64,000 nucleotides of DNA from Clytia hemisphaerica (lineage: Eukaryota > Cnidaria > Hydrozoa > Leptothecata > Clytiidae), in the NCBI GenBank assembly GCA_902728285.1, contig CACVBU010000019.1, forward strand, positions 124,001 to 188,000, written 5' to 3'. The notes below the pieces were generated by a model. The model ran no database searches and had not been told where the DNA came from. It worked only from the letters and a program-made list of their open reading frames with translations. Position numbers and translations under genes: made by a program. Positions 42,754 to 54,000 of this stretch are shown here, one piece after another (the stretch's first letter is position 1; each line of letters begins with the position of its first letter).

Positions 42754-43300
42754 TCATGTACTTAACTTACAAATTGAAATATGGTTCTTGTAAAATCCTT
42801 CTTTAGAGTATCCTATACTGCATTTTTCACATTTAAATGGTTTCACATTGTCGTCAGATTTTGAAGAATCGCCTTTTCCCTTCTTAGTAGTTGACAAGGT
42901 GACAGGTTTTTTGTAAGTCTGTTGCTTTGTCTCTTTTGAATTCACTGTCTTTGACTTGGAGCAGGGTGGTATTATGTTTGGATCTGACATATAATCTTTT
43001 TCCTCAGTTTCAATATAATCAGCAGGTTGATTTCTGTCCCTCATTGAATACTTTTTGACGACAACTTCTCCCATTCATTCTTCATCGATGTGAACAAGAC
43101 TTGTTACTTGTTGTTGAACATTATTAACTCCAGCTTCCTCCTCATCATTTTCATCAGACTCAGCAGCCAATAGTTGTTCTTCAAGAACCAAAGCAGCTTA
43201 TCCATTGCGTCTACCAAAAATTTTCTCACGTAAGGGAATATCCTCATCTAAGTCTATATCATCAACATTCTCTAGTAGACAAATTATCAGCCATTTTTAA
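42754..43300 (-). pseudogene. Acidic protein with one C2H2 finger, two in-frame stops
   Basis: The 106-residue frame at 43074-42754 ends with a single zinc finger (CEKCSIGYSKEGFYKNHISIC) after a Lys/Ser-rich linker. The same frame continues upstream across a TGA and a TAA to about 43275, reading EEQLLAAESDENDEEEAGV and VDDIDLDEDIPLREK. Codon composition stays protein-like on both sides of the stops, so this is most simply an intronless decayed copy of a gene for an acidic zinc-finger protein. Family unknown. Confidence 0.5.
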
Positions 43301-43539
43301 TTTGTGCTCACAATCCCACAGTTCACGCGGCTCAGTTTTTGATTTTTGAATTTGTTTTGAATACGTGCAATGTTAGACTTCCATCCGATGTTTGAAGAGA
43401 AAAAAAAATTGTAAAATGAAGACGCAATCTGATTTGTTAAAGATCAGAGACGCCTTTCATTAACCTTTTATTACGGCAACATACATCGTTTTAATAGGGT
43501 CCTCAATCCATCGCTACGCGCTTTTATATAAAAGAGTTG

Positions 43540-43930
43540 CAAAAAAGCATGAGAGATGACATTTTAAGCAATGATATTTGTATGATAAGCTTTTGGACTG
43601 ACATGGTTTTAAATATGAGCCATAGACAGTTCAACAAGTTAGCCGCAAGTTTGAATGGGACACCACTGTTGCAAAATGGATCAACCACGGGAAATTGAGT
43701 GCTGCTTTGGAATAAGTTGGGACACAATAATTGCCTTTACCGAGAAACGTTGTGAACAGTTAATAAGCAAAACAGAGCAGCCTTTGCCCTATCGGTAGTT
43801 TTCTTGGGAATCGTCCACACTTACGCCAATTGCCGATGTTGAACCTGTTACGATGATGGTTGATGAAACAGCTTTAAAAATAGTTGCAGAATTCAGTCCC
43901 AAAGATAACCAAATTTATGGGTATTCAGAA
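43540..43930 (+). pseudogene. Degraded coding remnant, transposase-like
   Basis: Plus-strand fragments read NMSHRQFNKLAASLNGTPLL and, after shifts, VEPVTMMVDETALKIVAEF followed by SPKDNQIYG. The VDE context resembles the first catalytic Asp of P-type DDE transposases. It could belong to the same kind of element as 39827-40302. Too broken for a firm call. Confidence 0.35.
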
Positions 43931-45094
43931 ATGTGCTTGTTAGAACCAATACAATAGTCACATAGTTCGACCCCTTCTCTTTTCTTCTGAAAATCCCAAG
44001 AAGGGTATGGGGATCAGCATGAATCGTATCCTTATTTTCTGTATTTTTAAACTACCAAATGGGACATTCCCCCAATTTAGAACCTATCCCCTCAACTCTA
44101 TTTTCTTGTTGTGTTATATGAGTGGCAAGCAGTCAGTCAAAAAAACTCGATATTCTCAAAATTTGAAAAACGGTTGGGGTCATTTAAGAAGGAGAGGGTC
44201 AGACCTCCTTCTGTACTAAGTTGTTAAAATGCTTTATCATGTATTAAAATATTGAATTCGTAATGTTGACAATTTGTTTGTTTAGGTAAAATGTATTCGA
44301 ACTCCAATGATGGAAAGGCATGTGAAATACGTAGAAATCGACCGGGATATCCCTGAAAATGTTGTACCTGAACACCATGTTTATACAGAGTCGAGAACAG
44401 TAGAGAGATACTGCTTTTTTCGAGTGCCAGACACCGATGGTGGCAATTACAACCAGTTCAAAATATATGGGACTGTTTTGAAATCCACACAATTCTTTAA
44501 AAAAGCCTTACTCCCCAGTCTACAAAGCTGGTTCCTGCGCAGAGGAAACACAACCACCACAGCTTTGTAGCCAGGGGGATTTTCACTTGTTCTGAGCTCA
44601 ACTACAATCAGTGACAAAATACTTTGCACAAAAGGGAAATTCACCGGGGTGTTTTGAAACCACAATCGATTTGTAAGTGCTGTAAAGTAGGTTCGAAAGG
44701 TAGAGTTTTAACTCTGAGTTTTAACGCTAGACTTAAGACTTAAGGATCCAAGTAGGGCTTGAAATATAGCCTAGAAACCAATAAATCCCTCCCAGATCAA
44801 AATAATCGATGAAATCAAGTTGAAGGCCTAAAAATGGACATTCTAGCTCGAACTTCAATTTTCGAAAAATGGTAAATTAGCCAAAAGTGCCAATATATTA
44901 TGGCACTGATTGTAGATAGAAAAAGTTTCATTATATTACGCACAAAATTGTCTGAATTACAAAAAAAATTTGAAAGAGCTTTCCCCACCAAATGCAAAAA
45001 TGTTGAATCCTGCCAGAAAAAAGCCGTGTGCTTGCATAGCAACGAAACTTGAGTGCCTAGCAACAAGATGACAGACTAAAAATGGCGGGAAAAA
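43931..45094. other. Non-coding stretch with a hairpin
   Basis: At 44519-44570, ctacaaagctg and cagctttgtag form an 11-bp stem. The open frame at 44307-44570 (PENVVPEHHVYTESRTVE) has reasonable composition, but I found no splice partners or homology. Otherwise nothing. Confidence 0.35.
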
Positions 45095-46480
45095 ATGTAT
45101 ACTAGCGTCACTGCAAGAAGTTCCTGTTCCAAGAAACCAAACAAAACAAAAGGAAAAGGTGAAAATAGCAATAGGAACAAAAAGAAAAACCCACGTGAAG
45201 CATACTTGATTACATACTCTCAGGCTGATGATGTGAAAGTCCCGGGACGTGAGCACTTTGTCAAAATAGTGGTCCAAGAATTTGACCGAAATGATTCTGT
45301 TTCAGAGAAATGGGTTGTATCAGCGGAATTGCACCGAAATCATGGCATTCACTACCACCTCGCTTTGAAATTAAAGAAACCACGACGCTTTAAGGAAGTT
45401 TGCAATGCAATCAAAAATATTACATTGATCTTGACTTTAAGGAATGGCATAGTAATTATCATGATGCCTTTTCATATGTTGTTAAGTTTGATTCACACTA
45501 CGTAACAAGTCCTGGACACGAAATACGACACAAAATAGTGTCAAACCCACCCAGAACAAAAAAGGCAACAGAGGCTAAGCGTGCCCGCGCTCATCATAGT
45601 ATTGAAGCACCTCTGAAGCGCAAGAAGAGTAATGTGCCACCCAAGTTAGGTCGGGAAGATGTGGGAAATATCATCCGAGAAAAATAGTATCAAGTCGGTT
45701 AAAGAACTTTTCTCCATAGCCCATGCTCAAGCAAAGGAGGGTAAAACTGATTTGAGAGGGTATCTTTATACTCATCCTGACCAAAGTTTTATGAGCAAGC
45801 AAATTTCAACGGTAGCAGGTATAGAACTGGTTGAGGACGAGGCAATCCGCGAGAATATGTCAAGGCTTGAAACTTTACGTCTAGCAAAAGATGGTGAGTG
45901 CACTAAACATCCTGTCACTAGGGAACTATGCAAAGGTCTTTGGCTTTCTAGTGCATTGGCGGTGGTACGTTTGAATGAGATATCATGCGCTAGGTTTACA
46001 GAGCTTGTATTGAACGCCATGTGGTATGGCAGAAGCAAAGGCAATAATCTGATGATATGTGGAAAAAGTAATTGTGCTAAGTCCTTTATGTTAATGCCGT
46101 TGATTGAAATCTTTGATTGTTTTATGGCACCGCCCCCCAGAAATTATGACTGGGTGGGTGCTCCTGAGAAAGAGGTTGTATTCTTGAATGATTGAAGGTA
46201 TGAAAAGGATGGGGAATAAAAGGTAATGGCATGGAGTCTTTTTTTAAATTTTCTCGAAGGTTTCCCTGTCAATATTGCCAGGCCTCCTTTGGACAAAAAG
46301 ACAATCCATTATTGCAACTGCTGAGAAGAAAATTGTCAACAGAGAATTTGATGAGGGAGAAACCAACCAAATGAACATGTGGTGGAATATTTTAAACTTC
46401 AAGCATGTATTTGACCGGGATGCTGCCAATATAACATTATTCCTTGTGGGGCTTGTCTTGCTAAACTCTTGCTTGACGCA
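45095..46480 (+). pseudogene. HUH nuclease-SF3 helicase Rep-like protein, broken (endogenous viral or transposon copy)
   Basis: Four plus-strand frames in sequence (45095-45505, 45400-45687, 45659-46195 and onwards to ~46480). Motif I is LITYSQAD, the HUH motif is GIHYHLALKL (~45340) and the tyrosine motif is in DAFSYVVKF (~45470). The helicase part has a Walker A-like CGKSNCAKS (~46060; Ala replaces the usual Gly before KS) and Walker B EVVFLND (~46180), followed directly by a stop. This order is that of replication initiators of small ssDNA viruses (CRESS or parvovirus type) and of related animal genomic elements. Frame shifts and stops make it non-functional. No capsid gene is visible beside it. 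Confidence 0.75.
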
Positions 46481-46524
46481 TAATTCACTTCTATTGCTTG
46501 ACCTATAATTAATTTTGCATTATC

Positions 46525-46775
46525 TCGTGTTTTTCATAATTTTTCCAAAACTATTGCGTTTTCTTATGATTTCCCTAGACAGTCGTTTCCTTTAGAATTT
46601 TCACAAAACTATGGCGTTTTCTTATAGTTTCCTGAAACGGTCGTGTCTTTTATAATTTTCCTAAAGTTCTGCGTTTTCTTATAATATCCCTAAACAGTCG
46701 TGTCTTGTATAATTTTCCAAAACTTCAGTGTTTTCTTATAACTTTCTGGAAATGTTCGTGATTTTTTTAATTTCA
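46525..46775. repeat. ~60-bp tandem repeat
   Basis: About four units built on cagtcgtgtcttttataatt, ttcctaaaactatgcg and ttttcttatagtttccc, each diverged by 10-20%. No gene. Confidence 0.8.
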
Positions 46776-46811
46776 AAGATCGGTTGGCTTTTTTTACCTC
46801 AGAGCCAAAGA

Positions 46812-46921
46812 TGGAATTCTAAATGCAACCGTAAACGGGTGTTTACCATCAATAATAAATAATAATCACAATCTTCTTATTTTAACGGTGCACAGGGCGT
46901 TTACTGTTGCTTTTAGAATTC
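46812..46921. mobile_element. Short palindromic MITE
   Basis: About 110 bases with inverted arms ggaattctaaatgcaaccg and ggaattctaaaagcaacag; the arms make up most of the element. No target duplication found. Confidence 0.6.
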
Positions 46922-47036
46922 CCTCCTAAAGAATTTCACTTAAAAAATTGTTAAAAATAGAGCAATCAAGCAATATTTATAAAAATGTGAATATACACAC
47001 AACCATTTCACCAGTAACCATGTCAACTTTTCAAAA

Positions 47037-47360
47037 TCAATACTTTGTACCCTGGCCATGATTGGCAATTACTGCCTCAATGCGTTTCTCCATCGACAAA
47101 ATAATTTTGTCTATTCTATCTTTCGGGTAATTCAATAGGATATTTTTAACCTGCATTGCAAACTCCTCTTTTGTTTCGTGAGTTACTTGTTTGTCAATAG
47201 CTTCTTTGCGAATCTCTCTGATCGGGTTGAGATCTGGAGAGTAGGCAGGTATACAAAACAAGTGAGCACCAAGTTTTTCCAAAGCACGTTTGGCACGTCC
47301 TGAATTTTGAACCGGGCATCCATCCTGTAGAACACGTTTAGATTTGGGGTTGATTGATAG
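47037..47360 (-). pseudogene. Tc1-type transposase C-terminal fragment
   Basis: The minus-strand frame includes FCIPAYSPDLNPIREI, the hallmark third catalytic region of Tc1/mariner transposases, and in a neighbouring frame QDGCPVQNSG with the second Asp. The fragment is cut off at about 47360 and frameshifted near 47280. It is different from the 40.9-kb element. Confidence 0.8.
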
Positions 47361-48465
47361 GGGTGCATGTCACTAGTCCGACACTTTCTAGTCCGACAGT
47401 AAAATAGTCCGAATCTATAAAATAAATTTACAATTTAGAAGTCCTTTTTTCCGACGTCACTTTTGTCCGAAAACGAAATATTTTAGAGTGTCAAATGTTG
47501 AATAAGCTAAAGGAAGCAAAATTTCCAAAGTGAAAACATGAAAAATAACTTCCGGGTCTCTATAATTTCAAATGTTTTTGTTCGAAAATCTTGTTAGATT
47601 CGAATTATAGATTCGAACGAAAACATTCGACCGAAGTTCCCGCCGAAATTATGCACATCAAAATGAAGAAAAATTTTGTCGATCCAGAAGCTTCAAAATA
47701 AATGCAGCAGCTTTTTCAGAGATGTGAAATTATTATACATTACAGTATACACAGAAAAAGAAGATGTATTTTTCTAGGTGAGAAAATGCATACTGGTTTA
47801 AGCTATGAATGCAAATGGTCTGAAACAACATTTTTGCAACAAAAACGAATTGGGGCGAACTTTTTGACTTTCAACTATCGTCAAGCTGTAAACGTGTCGA
47901 ATTTTCGAAGTAAGAAGTGTTGATTGTTGAAGAATTGATGCTGAAAAGTCAAAGACACAGTTTTGTGATTTGTGGAGGATTGGGTGGGAGAGACACAAGA
48001 GACTTTTCACAAAAATTCATCGTGTGTTACCTGGTTTAATCAAAGACATTGAATTTCCCTTGTTTTGCTATGGAAAACATTCTTGACAAGTATTAAAGAA
48101 TTTCAAGTTTTTATGCATACATTGATAAAAAGAACTGTTTGGTTTTCACGAAACGAACGAAAGTGCCGAAAGCAGAATTTATTTGCTTTGGCCGTGTCAC
48201 GTGTGTGTCGAGTAGTTTTGTAATAATTTCGGAACTAAGTAAAAGTGCTTTAAAAGCCCTTCTCCTTGAGACATTGGATAATGATGAGCTTTGTGTTGGC
48301 TACATGGAGTTACCTCCACACAAAAGATGCTGAACTTATCATCAAATTCAAAAAAGGCTACACGAAAGAAACGCAACCCAACTCTGACATCCTTAGTGAC
48401 GCTTCCCTCACAGTAATACCAACTATTTCAACCATTGACCAGCTTTTACCCCCATCGTCCTCAAC
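47361..48465. other. Broken open frames of unknown origin
   Basis: Plus-strand pieces such as RIGANFLTFNYRQAVNVSNF (~47850) and KALLLETLDNDELCVGYMEL (~48250) have protein-like composition but are separated by shifts and stops. They may be one decayed transposon gene. I cannot name it. Confidence 0.3.
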
Positions 48466-48469
48466 TTGT

Positions 48470-48960
48470 TATTGGACCTACCTGGAGGTCCTATAAATTA
48501 ACCTTTGTCCGTCCGTCTGTCCGTTCGTCAGTCTGTTACTAGCTTTTCTTGAGATTAGCTCATAAGTTTTTTTCTGATTTTTGGCACAAAGATGCAAAAT
48601 GGTAATGCCCAAAATGGAACGGAGCCCGATTTCCGGAAAAAAAATTTTTCCGCCCGAAAATGCCGTAAATATGCTGGAAAAACTGTTTTTTTTGTTATTT
48701 TCTCGAAATTTTATCATTAGTTTTTTCTGATTTTTTGCCCAAAGATGCGTATTAACAATGGCCAAAAGATGGCCGTGTCCGATTTTTGAGAAAATTTTTT
48801 TCCGGCCGAAATTGTCGGGAATCACCGTTTTTCTGGATTTTCATTGGACCTTTTTCTTAAAATTGGTTTTTTTTCCATTCAAAAACATTATTAATAGCAA
48901 TGCCCACCATCAAGCATGTTTCAATTTTCAATAAAATTGATTTTTGAAGCCGAAACTATT
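48470..48960 (+). repeat. Dispersed repeat with CCGTCTGT-type simple block (copy 1)
   Basis: ttggacctacctggaggtcc, then a (gtcc/gtct)n block and ctgttactagcttttcttga. The same order occurs inverted at 59870-60015. Internal sub-blocks (ttttctgatttttggcacaa) are themselves repeated at ~48570 and ~48725. Confidence 0.75.
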
Positions 48961-49087
48961 TAAAAATCGCTGGAACAACCTATTTTATTTCTGAAATGTG
49001 TATTAAAGGCTTTATAGAATTGAAAACTTTCAAGTGGATCAAGTCTTACAAATAAAACTTAATTAAAAAAAAGGGTTATAGACAAGG

Positions 49088-49423
49088 CCCGGGGGTATGT
49101 GCGGACGGGACCTCCGAAAACCGACCCTTAGAGAGACCAAATTTTAGTGAAAAAGTGACCCTTAGAGAGACTTTTTCTAAAAATTTTCTCTGATTTTCAA
49201 AAATTTCCTACTCTTAGGGAGACTTTTATGTAATTTTTTCTCTCAAAATCAAATTTTTTTTCTAAATATCGTGATTTTTCCCACCCTTAGAGAGACTACT
49301 TTGAAATTTCCTGATTTTTGTAACCCTTAGAGAAACTTTGAAAGGTGAAAAGCCGACCCTTACCGTCTGCACATACCCAGCACCTATTTTTGTGCCCCCT
49401 CCCCCCCCCCCCGGGAGACAAGG
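49088..49423. mobile_element. Small TIR element with CCCTTAGAGAGAC repeats
   Basis: Ends gggggtatgtgcggacgg and the inverted ccgtctgcacataccc enclose six irregular copies of cccttagagagact spaced 35-70 bases apart. The right end runs into a C run of about 14. No ORF of note. Confidence 0.65.
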
Positions 49424-51004
49424 TATAAGAGATCAAATTTTCGTAGATAAGGCTTTCTAGACCTGAAGAATCACCCCTTAAATGTGAATCTAACAGTAGT
49501 TCATTTTTCAAAAAAATGTGACTTAAGTCTTTTTTTTAGCTTTGATGCGACGAAAGGTGCTTGGGGCCTTTGCTAAAACAATTTCAGATTCATCTCATTG
49601 CTGTTGATATCTGAGCCCATCTTGGTAATCTTAACTGGCGATCTGGATTCTGAAACATCATGTAGTAGTTTGTGCTTTTTCGGTGAGTAGCAAACAGCTT
49701 TCCTGGCAGAGATGGGAGATTGCAAAGCACAGTGAAAGTATTCGTTGTTGTTATTGCCATAAGTCTTGATCCCACTGACGGTGTGTACGAAATACAAAAA
49801 ACATTGAAGACTAGTTCATTATTTTTTGCTGAACATAGGAGAAACTTTTTTAACATTAATGAGATCTAGAAACTTATGATTTGTTAAATGTTTACACTGT
49901 TTTACTAAAAATATTTTTGATATGCAATGATGCTAAAAATACAAAAAATGGCGAGAACCAGGAATAGGTACAAAGCCTGTAGCCTATACTGTATTTCATA
50001 TAAATTCCCTTTTTTGTTGTCTACAAACTTCTCATAACTAAATTTTTTTTATTTCTTTTTAATCATAAAATCGGCTTCCATAAAATAAATAAATGGTTCT
50101 TCTGCCTACAAAGTTTAAAAAACTGTTTATAAAATAAAGAGTGAAATTATTTTACATTTATGAAGCTCTTTTCCATAACACAAACTAGACAGTGGAGTGT
50201 TTTGGAAATGAACTTTATAGATTTATAAGGTTTTTAAAATATTTTACGTTCAAAAAGTTTTGTACAAAATAATAAAATTGGAATGATTTATTAAGGAAAA
50301 ATTGTAATGCATTGGAGACGAGGCTTGAATGAGAAAAACACTGAAATAACCAAAGCTAAAGGTGTAATTGAAACGAGACTAGAAAATAGTGTTGGAAAGT
50401 ATAATCAAGACTAGGGCAAGAGAAAGTTGATCAAACAAAGACCTAGAATAGCTGCATGATGAAAAGTATATTTAGAAAAATATGAACAGTGTCTCAGAAT
50501 AGATTCCTCAGAACAACAGATTTGACTCTATTGTTGGGGGGGGGGGAATCTATCATGGGACACTCTGTTTAGTGGTTACTAAAATATTTACGAGCTTAAA
50601 GACTCTGCTAGAGCTTGATCTAAATAAAATTTCTTTGTTTCTTCCGAGAATTTTTCATAATATTTTATAGTTTTAAAATTTGTTGGAAGTTTATCGAAAA
50701 CCTGGGCTTGCGCCTGGAAAGTTTTCGTTTCACCAGGAGTAACCAGAGGTTAATTGTGAGAAGGAGTTTAAAATAAATTTCTTCATATCATTTCGAAGAA
50801 ACAAAATTGGGATTGACTTTCATAGATATCATTTTTAAAAGAACGAGGCAGGATAATATAATAATTTTGAAATTAAGACAAACCCTGTACAAAATTTCAA
50901 TCTCAATGTTGGAGTTTTGGTATTCTTATACCCAACCCTAAATTTGTCAAAGGAACACAATTTTACAAAATTGCTGATGTCGAAGTTCGAAAATATATTC
51001 TTAC
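49424..51004. other. Non-coding stretch downstream of the recombinase-like gene
   Basis: AT-rich. A G run lies at 50540-50549. Any last exon and 3' UTR of the minus-strand gene would fall near 50,800-51,000, but I could not place them. Confidence 0.4.
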
Positions 51005-54000
51005 TTTCAAACTTTTGAAGCTCTTGCTCAAGCTCATCATCGCTCAATTCCTTGTTTGTAACACCATTTTCCTGTGCAAAACGTTTTGCGTTGTCTTTCA
51101 TCCATGTACGAAGGAGTTCAGGTTTGGGTTTCCCCGGTTTAATTTTTTTACGAATGGTTGTTGCTGCCTTCCGTAAACTCTCGTTAATCCCAAAAGCCTT
51201 CAAAAAAAGAAAAATATTCTAAAAATGTAAACAATATTGGGCTGCCAAGGAATTAGTACTTTTCTCCACATGCACAAAAAGTAACAGTAGAATAGAATGG
51301 ATAAAAAGCCTCTCCAAAATGCGCGTGTTTTTATAATTGGTAATTTCAGAGCAAAGTTTTGATGGCTCAAGAAAGGATAATACACTCTCAAAAAATTCAA
51401 CAGAATATTTTAAAGGGTATAACAACCAAACGTTTACTCACATCATAACATTTCAAACTGATCAAAATTGCCTCCCGCTGCATGTACCTCTGTACATAAA
51501 ACTTTCTTGAGGTCGAAGGTTTGTGCTTCATGAAGTGTGTGGCAAATGTATCAAAATCAATATCTAATGTAAAAGAAGTTGCGATCTTGAAAAAGTTGAT
51601 ATACAAACCGTCATTCGGGTAAAGGTTACGCAAAGACAATTACAATATTAAAAATCATGCTAACTCTTTGAGTTGCAGTCAAATTGGTTTCATTTCTTGA
51701 TGAATAAGTATAGTTCAAATACTTGATAGTTTACCTTTATTATTCGCGAATTCTGTCGCTACTGCAATTCGAATTCGCGTAGGGGAGACGCTTTGGTCCA
51801 AATTGCCGAACTTCAGTACTTCTGATTCCTTAAAGGACTTCGAGATGGCTTTTGTAGTGGCGTTCTGGTTAAGAACTTCATGTGTTACATGGGATGAAAA
51901 GATTTTCCTGTAAAAAAGAAGATATTGGTTGTTTGTAATGCATTGAGACACAGGCTAACTCTAACCCAACTTCTTTATCCCAGCGTATTTGTTAGGCTTG
52001 TTCGTACAATCCTAACCTTAGTATCTAGCAAAGACTAGCATAGAGATTGTGACAAGTGAAAAAGGCCTTTAAGTTTCACATGCAATTCCCGTCCCCATTT
52101 AAAGGCTAGACCTTTAAGAGTTTACACAAGATTCGCATTTAGGCTATGATTTTATCCAAATAACTGGAATATTTTCACCTAATGAGACTGTCAATAGGAC
52201 AGAAATAGAATTGTATCAATCGGAAACATGTACATGAACAGACAGTGTTTCCATATTGGAGTCTTATACCACTGATGATTGTATAGCAAAGTCTTTGTTT
52301 CAAGAGTGCTTTTCCAGACAGAGCATTAGCTCCTTCTGGAAAATCACTCTTGAACTGAAACCATTTCATCAAGAAAATACGGACTTACTTTTGATAGTCT
52401 TCTTTTTTCTTCTCCAAACATTTGTCGATGAAAAAGAGACGACACCTTGTGATAAACATTTTAAATAGTTTATGGAGGTTCTCCGAGAGAACGATAATTT
52501 TTGCTCCGTATAAAATAGAAGTTTTATAGTTTTCATTTCGTAAAATGAATGCATTGAATTCTTCGTCCCACTTAGCCTCGTTGAAATCGTAGAGCGACAT
52601 TTCCATCAGGTTTGAGGCCCTAGAAAAGAAGTTAAACTTCCATGATAATTTGACCCCAATTAGAGTATCACTTAAACCTACTACGTTTCAAATTTTCAAA
52701 TTCAAATAGTCAAACAAGAAAGTCGTGGAAATTTTTAATTCAAATCCGTACCAAAATTTAAAATCTCTTACCGGACACCATTGGTGAAAGAAGGTCAACA
52801 CAAGGAGAACGTTGCGAGCTGCAAAAGATTTTATCAAGTTATACTCGGTGTTTTCATTCAACAGCTCGCTCGTGACGCATTGCACGTATGAGGTGTTTCC
52901 ATAATGAATGAAATGGTTAGACGTCAACAGGTTGTCCAACTTATATTGTTTAAGTTGATGTTGACGCTTTGAAATTAATCCACTCAGTCCTAAAATGGTA
53001 AGAATTATCTCATAAAATACAATCACAAATCTAATCTAGAGGTCAGAAGTTAAAGTCGAATAATATTTTATCCCGTTCTTTATTTATTCATCATTTCACC
53101 TTTGGCTTCAATGTTTTTGAAATTTATTAAACGCGATGAAAAAAGACAATTTTTGTATAATGCTAAGAAATTTATTATACCAACCTCCGGTCAACGAAGC
53201 GATGACTTCTTTGAACTGTGTAATTTCGTCATACACCAGCCCGTAAAAAATCTTTTTGGCCACACAAAACTTTAACATTTTCATGATAGCGTTTAACTTC
53301 GCCGTGATGGTATTTGGCTTATAGAAGTCTCCCTACATGTGAATGGGCTTTTTTAGTTCGTCTTCGATGTCTCTGACGTATTTGCGATACCACCGGTCTG
53401 AAACGTTTTCGGGTGTTAAAGCAGTTTTTAGACCGGTTTTAAGGTCAGGATCAAGAGCCGTCCAAATCTGAAATTAATTAATAATAATAATAACAATTAT
53501 ACACATGATGAATGTTTTAAATGACTTGCTCCGAAAATATTTGAGCTTTTAAACAACTCAAAAATCTTTTCCACGAGGAGGCACTGTGAACAGAACGAGA
53601 AGAGTTAAAACGGAAAAAAAGCTTTAGGAAATAATTTCTATGAGAAAATTTAAAGTAAAATCATCCAGAAATTTTAAGGGAAAAATTACCTTCAAGACGT
53701 GAGTGTAGTACTCATTGGCGTTTTTAGGCGAGATCCGACAGCATAATACCATCCATTGTTCAAAATTGAGTAAAAGTGTCTTTCCGTTTTGGAATAAATA
53801 CTTTTGTACACGTTTATCGGTTGAAAATTGAACATGGTGGTCAGGAGTCATCAAAATGTAGTCTTGTAATTCAAACACAGCCACGTGATCCAGACTGGAA
53901 AACGCGAGACTATTTGATATGCTCTCATGGACTTTTTTTGAGTTGACGTTGCCGACGATCTGCAAAATAAAAGACTTATGCTTATTCATTGAGTTCCTCA

